From Gilliamella apis (GTDB lineage: Bacteria; Pseudomonadota; Gammaproteobacteria; Enterobacterales; Orbaceae), in contig NZ_NASD01000007.1 in assembly GCF_002142155.1 (NCBI RefSeq), positions 56,326 through 120,325 of the forward strand: a stretch of 64,000 nucleotides of DNA. Reading direction: 5' to 3'. The notes under the pieces were generated by a model that saw nothing but the letters and a program-made list of their open reading frames with translations, had not been told where the DNA came from and ran no database searches. Numbering within the stretch: the first letter of the stretch is position 1; every line of letters begins with the position of its first letter. The position numbers were made by a program, and so were the translations under genes. Positions 47,698 to 57,480 of this stretch are shown here, piece after piece.

Positions 47698-49369
47698 TAG
47701 CTTGTATTTTCTCCCATTGCCATCGCCATGTACTATAAGCTTCTGCATTAGTGTTATAACCCATAATATTCGAGGTGGCTAAGTCCGCCCCATAAAAAAG
47801 AGAGTTAGGAAATATATATCTACAGTTAGGGTACTTTAATGGATGCTCATCACGATGCGTATGACGTAATGTTAGCCCATGTAATCCTTCATGTGGAATA
47901 GTCGCTGTATCACCTGCATGTATCTGATATAAAACCACATTCTTTACAAAATTGCCAGTACGATCCTTTAATACATTGCCAAACAATTTACCATCGCCGT
48001 TTCCTTTATCCTTAAAAATAAAAACTAAAAAATAACCGTTAGCCCTTGTCAAGTTTTTATAAGGTTTGGTTATAGTACCGCCTGTATTTATTTCCGTATT
48101 AATAAATTGATTATAGATATAATCACCAAAACCCACTTCATTTTTATTAATGTTTCCAATGGGTAAAACATAGTAGCCATTATTTAATCCACGCGGTCTT
48201 GCTGCATTGGGTAAATTTTTTTTGAAATTATTATCACTGGTTAAATCTAAAATAATATCACTATTATTTAACTGTGTAATAATTCGAGGATGAACGAGAG
48301 CCTGATGTAAAACATCACTGAATTTTTTTAGTTCTGCTGGATTATAAGATCCTGTTTGTCTAGTACCTACATTAACCTCTGTTTTAACTTTAATAAGAAT
48401 GACGTTTAGTTCTTTTTGTTTGGGTGCGTCATTTTGTAAAACTTTCAACTGACCTGCTAACTTTCTTTCTGTTAAAATAACGGTTGTTGGATCATTTGGT
48501 GTTCCAGGGTTTGCTTTATTATGTAATGCATTATTTTTTTTAAGATCATCTTTCGCGTCTTTATTAGCTGCGGTATCGTCTTGTTCATGATAAGCATAAA
48601 CATTGATCTCTTTATCACTGGTTAAACTACGTAAACACCTTATTGTAACGATAAGCTCACTGGCTCCCGCAACTAACTTACGGCTAGTGGCAGCAGTGTC
48701 AGGTGTAGGAGTATAGTTTTTAGGAACGGGAATTTTTAATGAACTTGTATCACCATCTATTTCAGTCTCAGCATTAGCAATATTTAGGGTAATAGCAAAG
48801 TCTTTATTATTAAATTCAATCTCAATACTTTCGGGTGATTGGCCTTTAATATCCACGATCATTCGTAATTTCGCTTCACAAGGACGAGGTTCTGTGGCGG
48901 CATATTCAGTCAGACCAGCAGCTAACGCTTGCAAGGGAGCTAATCCTGTTTGTGGATATAAATTTAAATAGGGCACATAGTAGGTTAAATGCCTGCTTTT
49001 ACTATTTCTTCCTTTATCACTAATAGGATGTACTGCATACTCTGTTTTTATTTGCGCTTGTGCGGGATCAGCATCTAAATCGGTTGTTGGTGTAGCATAT
49101 CCACTCTCTACTAAACCAAACGTTACATCATTAGGCTTAAAGGCGGCGGTTGGATTATCAGCATTTCTGATGTAAGATTGTTCGATGTCTCTAGCTTCTG
49201 CTTCGGTGACTCTCAGCCAATCAAAACCAAATTCCCCATCCCAATTATTGAGCGGCCTAAACTCAACCACGACGCTGCTTTTAGTACACTGGTTGACAGC
49301 ACGACCTGCCTCTGCTTCGGGTAGATTCACTTTTGATGGTCTTGTTCTATAAAAGTTGGCATTTGGCAT
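47690..49369 (-). CDS. putative T6SS effector with zincin metalloprotease domain
   Basis: 559 residues, no signal peptide. An N-terminal region (about 1-330) includes WDGEFGFDWLRVTEAEARDI, a motif I associate with T6SS cargo, and beta-rich domains. The C-terminal region has HEGLHGLTLRH (zinc ligands and catalytic Glu, spacing HExxHxxxxxH) and about 30 residues later SNIMGYN, which looks like a metzincin Met-turn. It is therefore likely a zinc protease delivered through VgrG. It follows the DUF4123 adaptor and an accessory gene and precedes a secreted partner. Gly at the eighth position of the metzincin motif is replaced by Thr. GAAGGAAAG precedes ATG 49369. Effector role is inferred from context. 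Confidence 0.7.
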   Translation of the reverse strand: MPNANFYRTRPSKVNLPEAEAGRAVNQCTKSSVVVEFRPLNNWDGEFGFDWLRVTEAEARDIEQSYIRNADNPTAAFKPNDVTFGLVESGYATPTTDLDADPAQAQIKTEYAVHPISDKGRNSKSRHLTYYVPYLNLYPQTGLAPLQALAAGLTEYAATEPRPCEAKLRMIVDIKGQSPESIEIEFNNKDFAITLNIANAETEIDGDTSSLKIPVPKNYTPTPDTAATSRKLVAGASELIVTIRCLRSLTSDKEINVYAYHEQDDTAANKDAKDDLKKNNALHNKANPGTPNDPTTVILTERKLAGQLKVLQNDAPKQKELNVILIKVKTEVNVGTRQTGSYNPAELKKFSDVLHQALVHPRIITQLNNSDIILDLTSDNNFKKNLPNAARPRGLNNGYYVLPIGNINKNEVGFGDYIYNQFINTEINTGGTITKPYKNLTRANGYFLVFIFKDKGNGDGKLFGNVLKDRTGNFVKNVVLYQIHAGDTATIPHEGLHGLTLRHTHRDEHPLKYPNCRYIFPNSLFYGADLATSNIMGYNTNAEAYSTWRWQWEKIQANV

Positions 49370-49403
49370 ATTCTTTCCTTCGTTGACTTATATCCTTTTA
49401 TAT

Positions 49404-50177
49404 TTAAAGACTTTTTAAAACACCCCAATGCTCAATCGCATTAGTATAGTGTTGTTTTGTGTTTATGTTATGACTTGCATAATCAAACTCTGTGTCATTG
49501 CTGTTTTCGATGGATGTTAGATTGGGTAAGAAGGGGTCATCATAAAATTGATGTCCGTATAAATAACTCACGATAATAAAATAGGCATATTGATCAATAT
49601 ACGTACATGAAAATTGTGTAGACGCTGTTTGCTTAGCTTGAGTAATAAGATTTTGTAGCGCTTTATCACCTGCTAACTCTGCCTTTTTAGGATAAATATC
49701 TTGTATAATAGCTAAAATGTCTCTATCAAAATTTTCTTTAGTCAGATTGTAGTGAGTTAAATCAAAGCATTCCAATTTACTGTCCACCAGATACTTATTG
49801 CGGCTGTTTTCGCCGTAAACTGCTTGTAAATAATCCACACAGTCCTCAAATAAAAAGTCTGCTTGTTCTAATTGACTATAGTGCGCATTTTGCACTAGCC
49901 ATTGGTTAATCCATTCGTATTGAGGGTCTGTTTTAAAACCTACACCAAAAATAATCATTAAATCAATTTGAAAGCGTACTGATGCTCTTTGATTAATGCC
50001 TTGTTGTTTTATCTTCTTGACTTCATTCGCTAAAATTACTCTAAGTTCTTTGACGGTAATATAATCAACCCGTTTTGGGTAACATAACTCACAATGTTCA
50101 ATAAGTTCCCCTACATATAACTCAAATGCTTGTTCATCAAGTTTTTTTAGCTGCTCATTGGTTATTTGTATCGCCAT
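49404..50177 (-). CDS. T6SS-linked accessory protein (unknown family)
   Basis: About 257 residues, soluble and helical. The start ITNEQLKKLDEQAFELYVGE then LIEHCELCYPKR resembles proteins often found between DUF4123 adaptors and effectors in T6SS cargo operons; none of them has a known role that I can name. ATG 50177 has AAGGAT upstream; the longer frame overlaps the DUF4123 gene and is unlikely. It may be part of effector loading together with DUF4123, by position only. Confidence 0.6.
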   Translation of the reverse strand: MAIQITNEQLKKLDEQAFELYVGELIEHCELCYPKRVDYITVKELRVILANEVKKIKQQGINQRASVRFQIDLMIIFGVGFKTDPQYEWINQWLVQNAHYSQLEQADFLFEDCVDYLQAVYGENSRNKYLVDSKLECFDLTHYNLTKENFDRDILAIIQDIYPKKAELAGDKALQNLITQAKQTASTQFSCTYIDQYAYFIIVSYLYGHQFYDDPFLPNLTSIENSNDTEFDYASHNINTKQHYTNAIEHWGVLKSL

Positions 50178-50193
50178 TTCTATATCCTTATCC

Positions 50194-50709
50194 CTAAACG
50201 AGATAACTATATTCATCGTTATATTTAAACGCCCACGCTTTGATATGTGCTAGTTTCTTGGCAGAGCCTTCATTTTCTTTGAGTACTTCTAATATGCCTT
50301 TGATACATCTCGGGTCATAGTAGCGAATCAGTATTTTCTGACCATCCTCTAGCTCTCCATAGAGCAGCGGTTTTAGAATGTTATCAGCTAGTTTTAAGAA
50401 GCTTTTGTCACTCCATAACCAAACTATCGCTGGCTTTTTTTGTTCTATGTCTTGGAGCTTTTCGATTAGGTCTTGGTCTTGCTCAGGATTTAGTTTGATA
50501 AGTAATGGCCCTGCTTCAGCCGATTCTTCATCAAGGGTTCGCATAAATAATGACTCGGCTGTAAGCATAGGATTTTGTATCAGGCTTTGATAAAAGTCTT
50601 TATCAAAATGAGCACAATCAATAATAGCGTAAAGTTTTAGGCTAGTATTTTTTTCATTTTTACTTTCACTTATCGGTAACTTGGGTAGGCGCTGTTTTTC
50701 CATCATCAA
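50194..50709 (-). CDS. DUF4123 T6SS effector adaptor/chaperone
   Basis: 171 residues. LYAIIDCAHFDKDFYQSL at the start, AEAGPLLIKLNPEQ in the middle and ILIRYYDPRCIKGILEVL near the end are the DUF4123 (Tap/Tec) landmarks. These adaptors load a specific effector onto the matching VgrG. The start overlaps the vgrG stop by four bases (ATGA), and the effector lies two genes on. Length is at the low end of the family. Confidence 0.85.
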   Translation of the reverse strand: MMMEKQRLPKLPISESKNEKNTSLKLYAIIDCAHFDKDFYQSLIQNPMLTAESLFMRTLDEESAEAGPLLIKLNPEQDQDLIEKLQDIEQKKPAIVWLWSDKSFLKLADNILKPLLYGELEDGQKILIRYYDPRCIKGILEVLKENEGSAKKLAHIKAWAFKYNDEYSYLV

Positions 50710-53171
50710 GCCTCCAACATATTAGCGGCATTTTCAGCTGCTGTTTTTAAGCACTCGATACAGATAGGGGCTCTTACAAAGTTAGGCATGGAATAATTGG
50801 TGCTCGCAGGTCCCAAATGAGGATGAGCCGCTGCCTTATGTTCAATAGTCCCTGGCGCGTGTAAAAAGATATTACCTCCAGTTATTTTGATATAAGCACC
50901 GCCTGAGGTGAGCATGATTTCTTTTTCAGCAGCAGCTGTGATTTTGGCTTCAGTAGAGATAATCGAGAGGGTTTTATCGGCAATAAGCTCCATGGTATTG
51001 GCTTGAGCTTGGACTTTCACTTGCCCGTTATTCGCTACTAGTTTCATTTCGTTATTAACGGTATAAAGGGAAATAGATTCACCCGCCGCTACTCTAAAGT
51101 CGTTGACTGCACTGATGTCAGTATTTTCTCCTGAGGTTACGGTTATGTTAGCTTGAGCGCTTATTTGGGCGCTTTTTGGCGTGACCATGGCGATACCTTC
51201 GGGGGCACTGGTTAGTATGCCTGGTTTTTTAAGGTCAGTATAAACTTCGAGCAGTTGTTCTTTTTGGTCGGTAATATCGGCTTTAATCGCATCGGATTTT
51301 TGGGCTGATTTAGCCAGTTCTTCGGCAATATGCAAGGCATATTTGAGTTGATCAATGGCTTCTTCTAGATCCAGTTGCGTACTGCTTGCGGTGTTTCTTT
51401 CATCCGCGCTTAGGTAAATGCCTTTACCAGCACGTAAAGCCCCCCAATCATCGGTTCTTAGCTCAAAGCCATGGCCTCTAGCTTGTCCTCCACCATCTGA
51501 TTTTCTCGGGTGGGTGAGAAATCCAAGATTTAGCTGACTTGTGCCAGGAGTGCTATGAATTTGTGTTTTGACTTCGCCTGTTGTATCATCCAACAGGACT
51601 TCGTTATAACCATGGCCTTTGTATTCTTTACTTTTTAGGGTGCTCTGGGTTTTGATGCCGGGTAGGTCATAAGGGATCTGGTTAACCCCATTGTGTACCG
51701 CGCCGCGTATAATTGGATTATCTATATCGCCTTCAATAAAATCGACCATGACTTCCATACCAATACGCGGTATTTCAATACCACCGTATTTGTTGTGAGC
51801 CCAAATATTAGCTACCCGTACCCAATGACTTGAATGTTCATCATAGTTGCCTAAACGATCCCAATGAAATTGCAGTTTGACACGTCCGTATTCATCACAG
51901 TAAATTTCCTCACCAGCAGGCCCCGTGATCAGTGCTGTTTGGGTACCGATAACTTTGTGTTTGAAGTGTAGTCGTTGCGGTCTATAAGCAATATTTTTAG
52001 GTGTCGCTATTAAGCAATTGCGATAGCCTTGTTGTAAACTTTTTGACGGGAACTGTAGTTCGTTAGCAATAGGTTGTTTAAAGTATTTAGGGAGAAGTGT
52101 TAGTTCAAAATTACTATCTGCAGATGATTGACTACCTAATGCTTCAAGTACCTGGGGCTGTCTGCCTTGGTGTTTAATTTGTTTAATGAGCCAAAGTTCA
52201 TCAGCTGCCATCGTATTTAATGCCGGGAAGTCTTTTACAGTAAAACATAGGCCAACATGCAGCGTTGGAATATCGCTATAAGCTTCTGCGAGTATTTGGT
52301 TGGTTCTTAATCGTTCAATGGAGAGTTGCGCTTGTTGCTTTGCAGTCGCTTCATTGTCAAGCCTACCAGGAAAATGGTAGTGTTCAAGATTTGGCTCTGA
52401 GGCTTGATTGGCCTTACTACTTTGTATCCCATCAAAAGATGATTCGGGTATTTTTTTGTTTTTAAAGTTGTAGTTTCTTTCAGAACTCGTTAGTGGATTG
52501 CTAACAAGCCCTACATCAAACCGTTTTAAAACAGGTTCATCCGCCACAAAGCCCGTATTTGAACGATAAGTTAAAGGATTAGGTAGATCTTTAAAGAATG
52601 GCTGAGCATCGCTAAAAACCATTTTATGACTGGTTTGGGTAAATTCATAATGAATAGCTATACCACACTCTTCACAGAGTCGATAAAGATAGTGGGCATC
52701 GGACTCATTGTATTGGCAACAAAATTCGCGAGGCGTATAAATACTAGGGTCTTTAAATTTGAACTCAAAATCATTGGTTTCTAAGATGCCATGTTCTTCT
52801 AGAATAGTTTTTATGATCTTTGGTACTGTTTTACCGACAAAAGCTCGATGATTACGGCGTTTATGTAAATGGGTAAAGCGGGGAACAAGGGCTACTTTGT
52901 ATTCGGCGTAATCAATTCCTACATTGCTGCGTTTCACCTCATGAATAATACCGTGTACACCTTGGGTTTTATCATGGATAAAGGACAAATAAGCAGGTTT
53001 GCTGAGGAGTTGGGTGATGTCAAATCGAAGGTACTCACTGACTAGCGTAATCTCAAATACATATTCAGCATTGAGTCCTTCAATACCATCAAAAGCTAGA
53101 ACTTGTAGGGGGGAGTTTTCTAAACCCTCTACTGCTAAGTAAAAATGCGTTTCATTGGCTGAACTAAACAT
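50706..53171 (-). CDS. T6SS spike protein VgrG (first copy)
   Basis: 821 residues. A gp27-like base (about 1-380) and gp5-like OB domain with GPAGEEIYCDEYGRVKLQFH and WVRVANIWAHNKYGGIEIPR at 420-480, the family signature. A DUF2345-type C-terminus (about 590-770) of beta-repeats is followed by a short tail with IEYKAAAHPHLGP-like and Cys-containing ICIECLKTAAENA sequence, perhaps a contact for PAAR or cargo. It forms the trimeric tip of the T6SS needle. First gene of the minus-strand cargo operon; PAAR is encoded divergently 187 bp away. Confidence 0.94.
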   Translation of the reverse strand: MFSSANETHFYLAVEGLENSPLQVLAFDGIEGLNAEYVFEITLVSEYLRFDITQLLSKPAYLSFIHDKTQGVHGIIHEVKRSNVGIDYAEYKVALVPRFTHLHKRRNHRAFVGKTVPKIIKTILEEHGILETNDFEFKFKDPSIYTPREFCCQYNESDAHYLYRLCEECGIAIHYEFTQTSHKMVFSDAQPFFKDLPNPLTYRSNTGFVADEPVLKRFDVGLVSNPLTSSERNYNFKNKKIPESSFDGIQSSKANQASEPNLEHYHFPGRLDNEATAKQQAQLSIERLRTNQILAEAYSDIPTLHVGLCFTVKDFPALNTMAADELWLIKQIKHQGRQPQVLEALGSQSSADSNFELTLLPKYFKQPIANELQFPSKSLQQGYRNCLIATPKNIAYRPQRLHFKHKVIGTQTALITGPAGEEIYCDEYGRVKLQFHWDRLGNYDEHSSHWVRVANIWAHNKYGGIEIPRIGMEVMVDFIEGDIDNPIIRGAVHNGVNQIPYDLPGIKTQSTLKSKEYKGHGYNEVLLDDTTGEVKTQIHSTPGTSQLNLGFLTHPRKSDGGGQARGHGFELRTDDWGALRAGKGIYLSADERNTASSTQLDLEEAIDQLKYALHIAEELAKSAQKSDAIKADITDQKEQLLEVYTDLKKPGILTSAPEGIAMVTPKSAQISAQANITVTSGENTDISAVNDFRVAAGESISLYTVNNEMKLVANNGQVKVQAQANTMELIADKTLSIISTEAKITAAAEKEIMLTSGGAYIKITGGNIFLHAPGTIEHKAAAHPHLGPASTNYSMPNFVRAPICIECLKTAAENAANMLEA

Positions 53172-53357
53172 AGCTGTCTTTCCATGATTATAAAATCTAT
53201 TACATTATGATATGTTTACATCGTACAGCCTCTATCAACATAAACAACAGTTTTAATATAACATCTATTAGTTTTATTTCAAGTAAAAATATTGTGGTAT
53301 ATAAAATTATGGTGTATTTATATAAGCATCAAATATTTTAACAAAGGAGTATTCCAT

Positions 53358-53624
53358 ATGGCTTTAAAACCTGTCATACGTAAAGGAGACAAAACAACTC
53401 ATGGCGGTACTGTGATAGAGGGAATAGAGGATTACTTGGTTTATGATAAACCTGTCGCCTGTAAATCTCATATGGTGTTATGTCCGTTATGCAAAGGAAC
53501 GTTCCCTATCGTTGAAGGTGTTGAGTCTACCTCTGTTCATGGCAAATACCCAGCCGTTGAAGGCATGAAAACAGCTTGTGGAGCTAAGCTAATAGCCTCT
53601 CAAACGGAATATCAGCTTGAATGA
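53358..53624 (+). CDS. PAAR-domain spike-tip protein
   Basis: 88 residues from ATG 53358, which has AAAGGAG at ideal distance. KPVIRKGDKTTHGGTVIEG and the Cys/His-rich middle with the closing MKTACGAKLIASQ are PAAR features: the protein caps VgrG with a metal-bound cone. Here PAAR is a separate small protein without effector extension. It is divergent from vgrG1. The region after it contains only broken frames. Confidence 0.88.
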   Translation: MALKPVIRKGDKTTHGGTVIEGIEDYLVYDKPVACKSHMVLCPLCKGTFPIVEGVESTSVHGKYPAVEGMKTACGAKLIASQTEYQLE

Positions 53625-53716
53625 ATGATAGTATATAGACTTAACAAAGTTAATCTGGTTTTTTAGATGTTGGCTTAGTTTTGTTTCATATGTATAAAAA
53701 TAGTTTCATTATTTTA

Positions 53717-53991
53717 TTAACAATTATTGATGCAAATAAATAGATAAGTGCTAAATAACAAAATGATTAATTGAATAAAATGCAAAAGCATTGTTGGATT
53801 AATGAATAAATTCTCATAGCTAATGATAACAAAGAAAAAAGCTAACTGATTCCATTGAAGCGTATAGCCATCCACTGACGTGTATAGACCTATCCTAATC
53901 CATTGCAAACAGGCGCATGAAGCCAAAATAAAGGTTGATTTTGTTAAAAAGGCACGCCATAATCAAGCCATGTTTAGCTAACGTGGTTAGT
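53717..53991 (-). pseudogene. degraded small membrane protein
   Basis: A minus-strand frame beginning MACLFNKINLYFGFMRLFAM (ATG in the 53970s) meets a stop after 21 codons. The adjacent frame carries on with IRIGLYTSVDGYTLQWNQLA and a long hydrophobic tail up to 53717. Joined by a single frameshift they would make a membrane protein of about 85 residues. The reading as a broken gene is plausible but rests on composition only; family unknown. Confidence 0.3.
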
Positions 53992-54039
53992 AACATGACC
54001 CAGGCTGGCACAACCTTTAAGTTGGCGGTAGGTCTTTGA

Positions 54040-54291
54040 ACCTACAGGTTGAAAAATACCCCATTTAGTATTCCGTTCTGCTGGGGGGATTACAGTGGTT
54101 ACCCATATCACCGTGAAGGATACACGGATTTAAAATTAGCCTTAATTGGCATGGTTGTATTATTTTACATTGGCTTGATGAAAAGAGGCGATAAATACTT
54201 ATTCGTTATCGGTCAATCAATGTCATTGCACTCACTCACCGATTGGTCAGTTGAGATACCTATTCTATTAGCTATATGGGTCTTTACCTAG
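54040..54291 (+). pseudogene. open remnant with two hydrophobic segments
   Basis: An 83-codon plus-strand stretch follows a stop at 54037-54039 and has no ATG near its beginning (a TTG is at 54049). It encodes PFCWGDYSGYPYHREGYTDL and then two membrane-like segments (LALIGMVVLFYIGLM and IPILLAIWVFT). It might be the C-terminal half of a toxin or immunity gene lost around the PAAR gene. Just upstream another frame (AHEAKIKVDFVKKARHNQAM) also looks protein-like but ends in a stop, supporting a decayed region. Confidence 0.3.
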
Positions 54292-54546
54292 CTATCACAT
54301 AACTCACACCTACTGCTTAACGCAAGACAAGTTCGTTTACCTATTTGCTTAAGCCGCCTGATTCAATCCAACGTGTTTAGCACTGAAACGTCGTTTTAGG
54401 TTATTGCGCGATAACATCGATAACGTTTAAACCATACGTTAGCGTTTCATCTCTAAGTTAACCATTGTTAATTTACGCCAATGGACAATCCACTTAACAC
54501 ATAAAATTGCTACTTAACGGCAATTTTTTTGCAAGCAAAAAACGGT

Positions 54547-54589
54547 CGTAGCGTCACTTTACCATGAAACATGAGAAAGTGACGCTACG
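54547..54589. repeat. long perfect DNA hairpin
   Basis: CGTAGCGTCACTTT (54547-54560) and AAAGTGACGCTACG (54576-54589) are perfect 14-bp inverted arms. The 15-nt loop itself contains CATG-AAA-CATG, which extends the fold. It is not followed by a T-run, so it is not a plain terminator. It lies in the 54292-55149 stretch before the IS21 element. Confidence 0.85.
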
Positions 54590-54831
54590 TAAACACCGCA
54601 AGCTAAGTCTTTGCTGACAAGCGATTTAAAGCTTATTGAATAAATGACACACCTTTTTTTAAGCTTTTTAAGCTAATAATCCTCAATCTTAATGGGTGGT
54701 TAATCTTTTTTTAATGAAAAAAGATTGATTGCTCATTTGTCTTTTTAACCTTAGTTAACACCTTACTACGCTATTGACGCGTAAGTCATCGTTGACTTTT
54801 ATTTTAGAAGTATGTTGACCGATACCGACGG

Positions 54832-54986
54832 CTGGTCACCGCCAGTGGGATTTCCTGTTTTTTAATAACAGGCGGCTGTACTGAGTACATCACCAAACCC
54901 CAACACCTCAACACCGTTTCGCTCTGGTGCATAGGTATCGTCAACGACAAAGCAGAGGCTTTGTCATTTTGTAGCACACACCAGAG
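54832..54986. ncRNA. multi-hairpin element, possible structured RNA
   Basis: Within 155 bp there are CTGG/CCAG (54832-54845), CCTGTT/AACAGG (54854-54872), TGTAC-TGA-GTACA (54877-54889), and an 8-bp outer stem CTCTGGTG/CACCAGAG (54922-54929, 54979-54986) enclosing an 8-bp inner stem GACAAAGC/GCTTTGTC with loop AGAG (54946-54965). The region has visibly higher GC than its surroundings and no open frame. Strand, promoter and function are unknown; a replication, transfer or recombination site is equally possible. Confidence 0.35.
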
Positions 54987-55265
54987 AGGGTTTTATTGTA
55001 GTAGTAATCGTTTTTAATAATTTATTTTTTATGAGTAGTAAGTAATACCGGTAGCAACTAACAAGTTAGGAAAAGGGAAAATAGGATGAAATCAATAAAA
55101 GTAAAAATGAGTACTAAAACGAAAACAAAGGTAAAGACAAACTCTAAGCTGTTAAATATTGTGTAAAAGTGCACCAGTTTTACATAAGAATATGGTGTAA
55201 AAATGCACCAGTTATATTCTTGTGTAGTTTGTTAAACTCTCCGACTTTAGCGGAGCAAAATTTGG

Positions 55266-56768
55266 ATGCTATGCATGGAAACAATATTAAAAATCAGAAG
55301 GCTGTACCATAACGATAAGCTATCAGTACGAGAAATAGCTAGGCAATTAAGGTTAAATCGTAGAACGGTTAAAAAATACCTAACCACCCTAAACCCTCCC
55401 ACCTATCAACGCGAATCTTATCATTACCCCAAACTAGGCTCCTTTCTTCCCTACCTAGAAACATTTTTGACACAAGAACAAACCAAGCGAGCAAATGAAA
55501 GACTAAGTGTTCGTCGTTTATTTGAGCTATTACGTAGTGAGGGTTATCAAGGACAATACAACAGTCTTGCTTGCTTTGTAAGGAAGTTCAAAGCTCAATA
55601 TGAAGCTAAAGGACAAGACGTATTTATTCCTCAGTATTTTCCAGAGGCCGATGCTTATCAATTTGATTGGAGTATAGAGACAATCAAACTATCGGGTGAA
55701 GTGGTAAAGATTAATGTTGCTCATTTTAGACTTTGTCACAGTAGAGCTTTCTTTATCAAAGCCTATCCCAATCAGCGAATGGATATGCTGGTTGATGCCC
55801 ATAACTGTGCTTTTGAGTTTTTAGGAGGTACATGTAAGCGTGGTATTTATGACAACATGAAAACAGCAGTCACGACCATTGGTATAGGTAAAGAAAGAGT
55901 GTTTAATGAGCAGTTTCTAGCCATGATGAACTATTTTTTAATAGAGCCTGTGGCTTGTACACCTGCCTCAGGGTGGGAGAAGGGACAAGTTGAGCGTCAA
56001 GTAAAAACGCTTCGCAAACGAATTTTTGAACCTATGTTATCTTTTGCTAGCATGGATGAACTTAACAGTTATTTACATGAACGATGCCGACTACTGATGG
56101 ATGAATTTAAACATCCTGATAATAAAACAATAAGCGTTTCACAAGCTTTAAAAAAAGAGCAACCACTATTAGTAACGACTACCCCTTACCCTTGGTATAA
56201 AGATAAACCTATGCGTGTGAATCGTTTATCCTTAGTCTGTTATGAAAATCATCGTTATAGCGTACCTTGCCATTTAGCTAATAAAGTGGTTACTTTGCAG
56301 GTGCAAGCAGAGCAGATCCATATTATTTATCAAAAGGATTGCGTAGCCTCTCACAAGCGAAGTTTTATCAAAAATAAAACTACTTATAATCCTTGGCATT
56401 ATCTCAAAGCACTTCTTTATAAACCAGGTGCATTGCGTAATGGGGAGCCTTTTAAAGATTGGCCATTACCAGAACCAATAAAACAATTACAACGTTATTT
56501 ACAAGATAAGCCTAAAGGAGATCGAACAATGGTAGAGCTTCTTATGTTGATCCATGAGCATGGAGAGGATGTAGGTATTACGGCAGCTTCTATTGCTTTA
56601 GAACAAGGTATACCCACAGTAGAAGCTGTTCAAAATATTATTAGTCGATTACTAGAACCTGCTATCCCTGTACTTAAAGCAAAAGAGATACCCCTTAGCA
56701 ATCCACCACAAAGCAACTGCCAGCATTATAACAGTTTATTAAAAGGAGTTAGTCATGCCACGTCTTGA
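55266..56768 (+). CDS. istA: IS21-family transposase IstA
   Basis: 500 residues. N-terminal helix-turn-helix ([22 protein letters not shown]), DDE catalytic core with Asp in YQFDWSIE, Asp in [10 protein letters not shown] and Glu in [10 protein letters not shown], and a C-terminal beta-barrel with the [13 protein letters not shown] segment. It cuts and joins transposon ends with help of IstB. The frame is intact and overlaps istB by 14 bases. Starts ATG 55266 or ATG 55275. Confidence 0.95.
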   Translation: MLCMETILKIRRLYHNDKLSVREIARQLRLNRRTVKKYLTTLNPPTYQRESYHYPKLGSFLPYLETFLTQEQTKRANERLSVRRLFELLRSEGYQGQYNSLACFVRKFKAQYEAKGQDVFIPQYFPEADAYQFDWSIETIKLSGEVVKINVAHFRLCHSRAFFIKAYPNQRMDMLVDAHNCAFEFLGGTCKRGIYDNMKTAVTTIGIGKERVFNEQFLAMMNYFLIEPVACTPASGWEKGQVERQVKTLRKRIFEPMLSFASMDELNSYLHERCRLLMDEFKHPDNKTISVSQALKKEQPLLVTTTPYPWYKDKPMRVNRLSLVCYENHRYSVPCHLANKVVTLQVQAEQIHIIYQKDCVASHKRSFIKNKTTYNPWHYLKALLYKPGALRNGEPFKDWPLPEPIKQLQRYLQDKPKGDRTMVELLMLIHEHGEDVGITAASIALEQGIPTVEAVQNIISRLLEPAIPVLKAKEIPLSNPPQSNCQHYNSLLKGVSHATS

Positions 56769-57480
56769 GTGTCTAGCTATTATTAATCAACTTAAGTTAA
56801 ATGCTATCAGTACCCATTTTGATGAAATTGTTACAGAAGGCATTAAACGTAAGCGATCAACCTTAGATATTTTGCATCGACTACTAAAGCTTGAACTCAC
56901 AGAACGTCAGATACGCCAGATTGAATATCGGATTAATCAGGCTAAATTCCCTCAATCTAAAAATTTAGCTGACTTTGATTTTAAGCTAAGTCCATTGAAT
57001 AAACCGGCTATCGAGTTATTTATGGATAATACGTTTATTGAGAGTCAACGTAATATTATCTTCGTAGGTGGCCCAGGAACAGGAAAAACACACCTAGCCA
57101 CAGCCATTGGTATTAATGCCGCCTCTTGTGGTAAACGTGTTCGTTTCTGGAATGTATTGGATTTAGTTAACAAATTAGAGCTTGATAAAGAAACCAAGCA
57201 ATACAAATTGACCAACCAACTGATTAAATACGATCTTATCATCCTCGATAAATTGGGATACTTGCCGTTTAGTCAAAAAGGAGGCTCCTTATTATTCCAC
57301 TTAATCAGTCAACTTCATGAGAAGGTGAGTATTATTATGACCACTAACTTAGCCTTCTCGGAATGGGCTACTTTATTTGCGGATGAAAAAATGACAAATG
57401 CTCTACTGGATCGTTTGGTACATCACTGTGACATTATTGAAACGGGAAATGATTCTTATCGATTTAAACATCGTTCTTAG
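56755..57480 (+). CDS. istB: IS21-family AAA+ helper IstB, with Walker B substitution
   Basis: 241 residues, DnaC-like AAA+ ATPase that assembles on target DNA and recruits IstA. Walker A is [11 protein letters not shown] (residues about 103-113). The Walker B region reads [14 protein letters not shown]; IstB normally has Asp-Glu, so the catalytic Glu is changed to Lys. The protein is otherwise complete, with AFSEWATLF and [15 protein letters not shown] hydrolysis may be impaired, and the element may be immobile or depend on another copy. Confidence 0.93.
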   Translation: MPRLECLAIINQLKLNAISTHFDEIVTEGIKRKRSTLDILHRLLKLELTERQIRQIEYRINQAKFPQSKNLADFDFKLSPLNKPAIELFMDNTFIESQRNIIFVGGPGTGKTHLATAIGINAASCGKRVRFWNVLDLVNKLELDKETKQYKLTNQLIKYDLIILDKLGYLPFSQKGGSLLFHLISQLHEKVSIIMTTNLAFSEWATLFADEKMTNALLDRLVHHCDIIETGNDSYRFKHRS

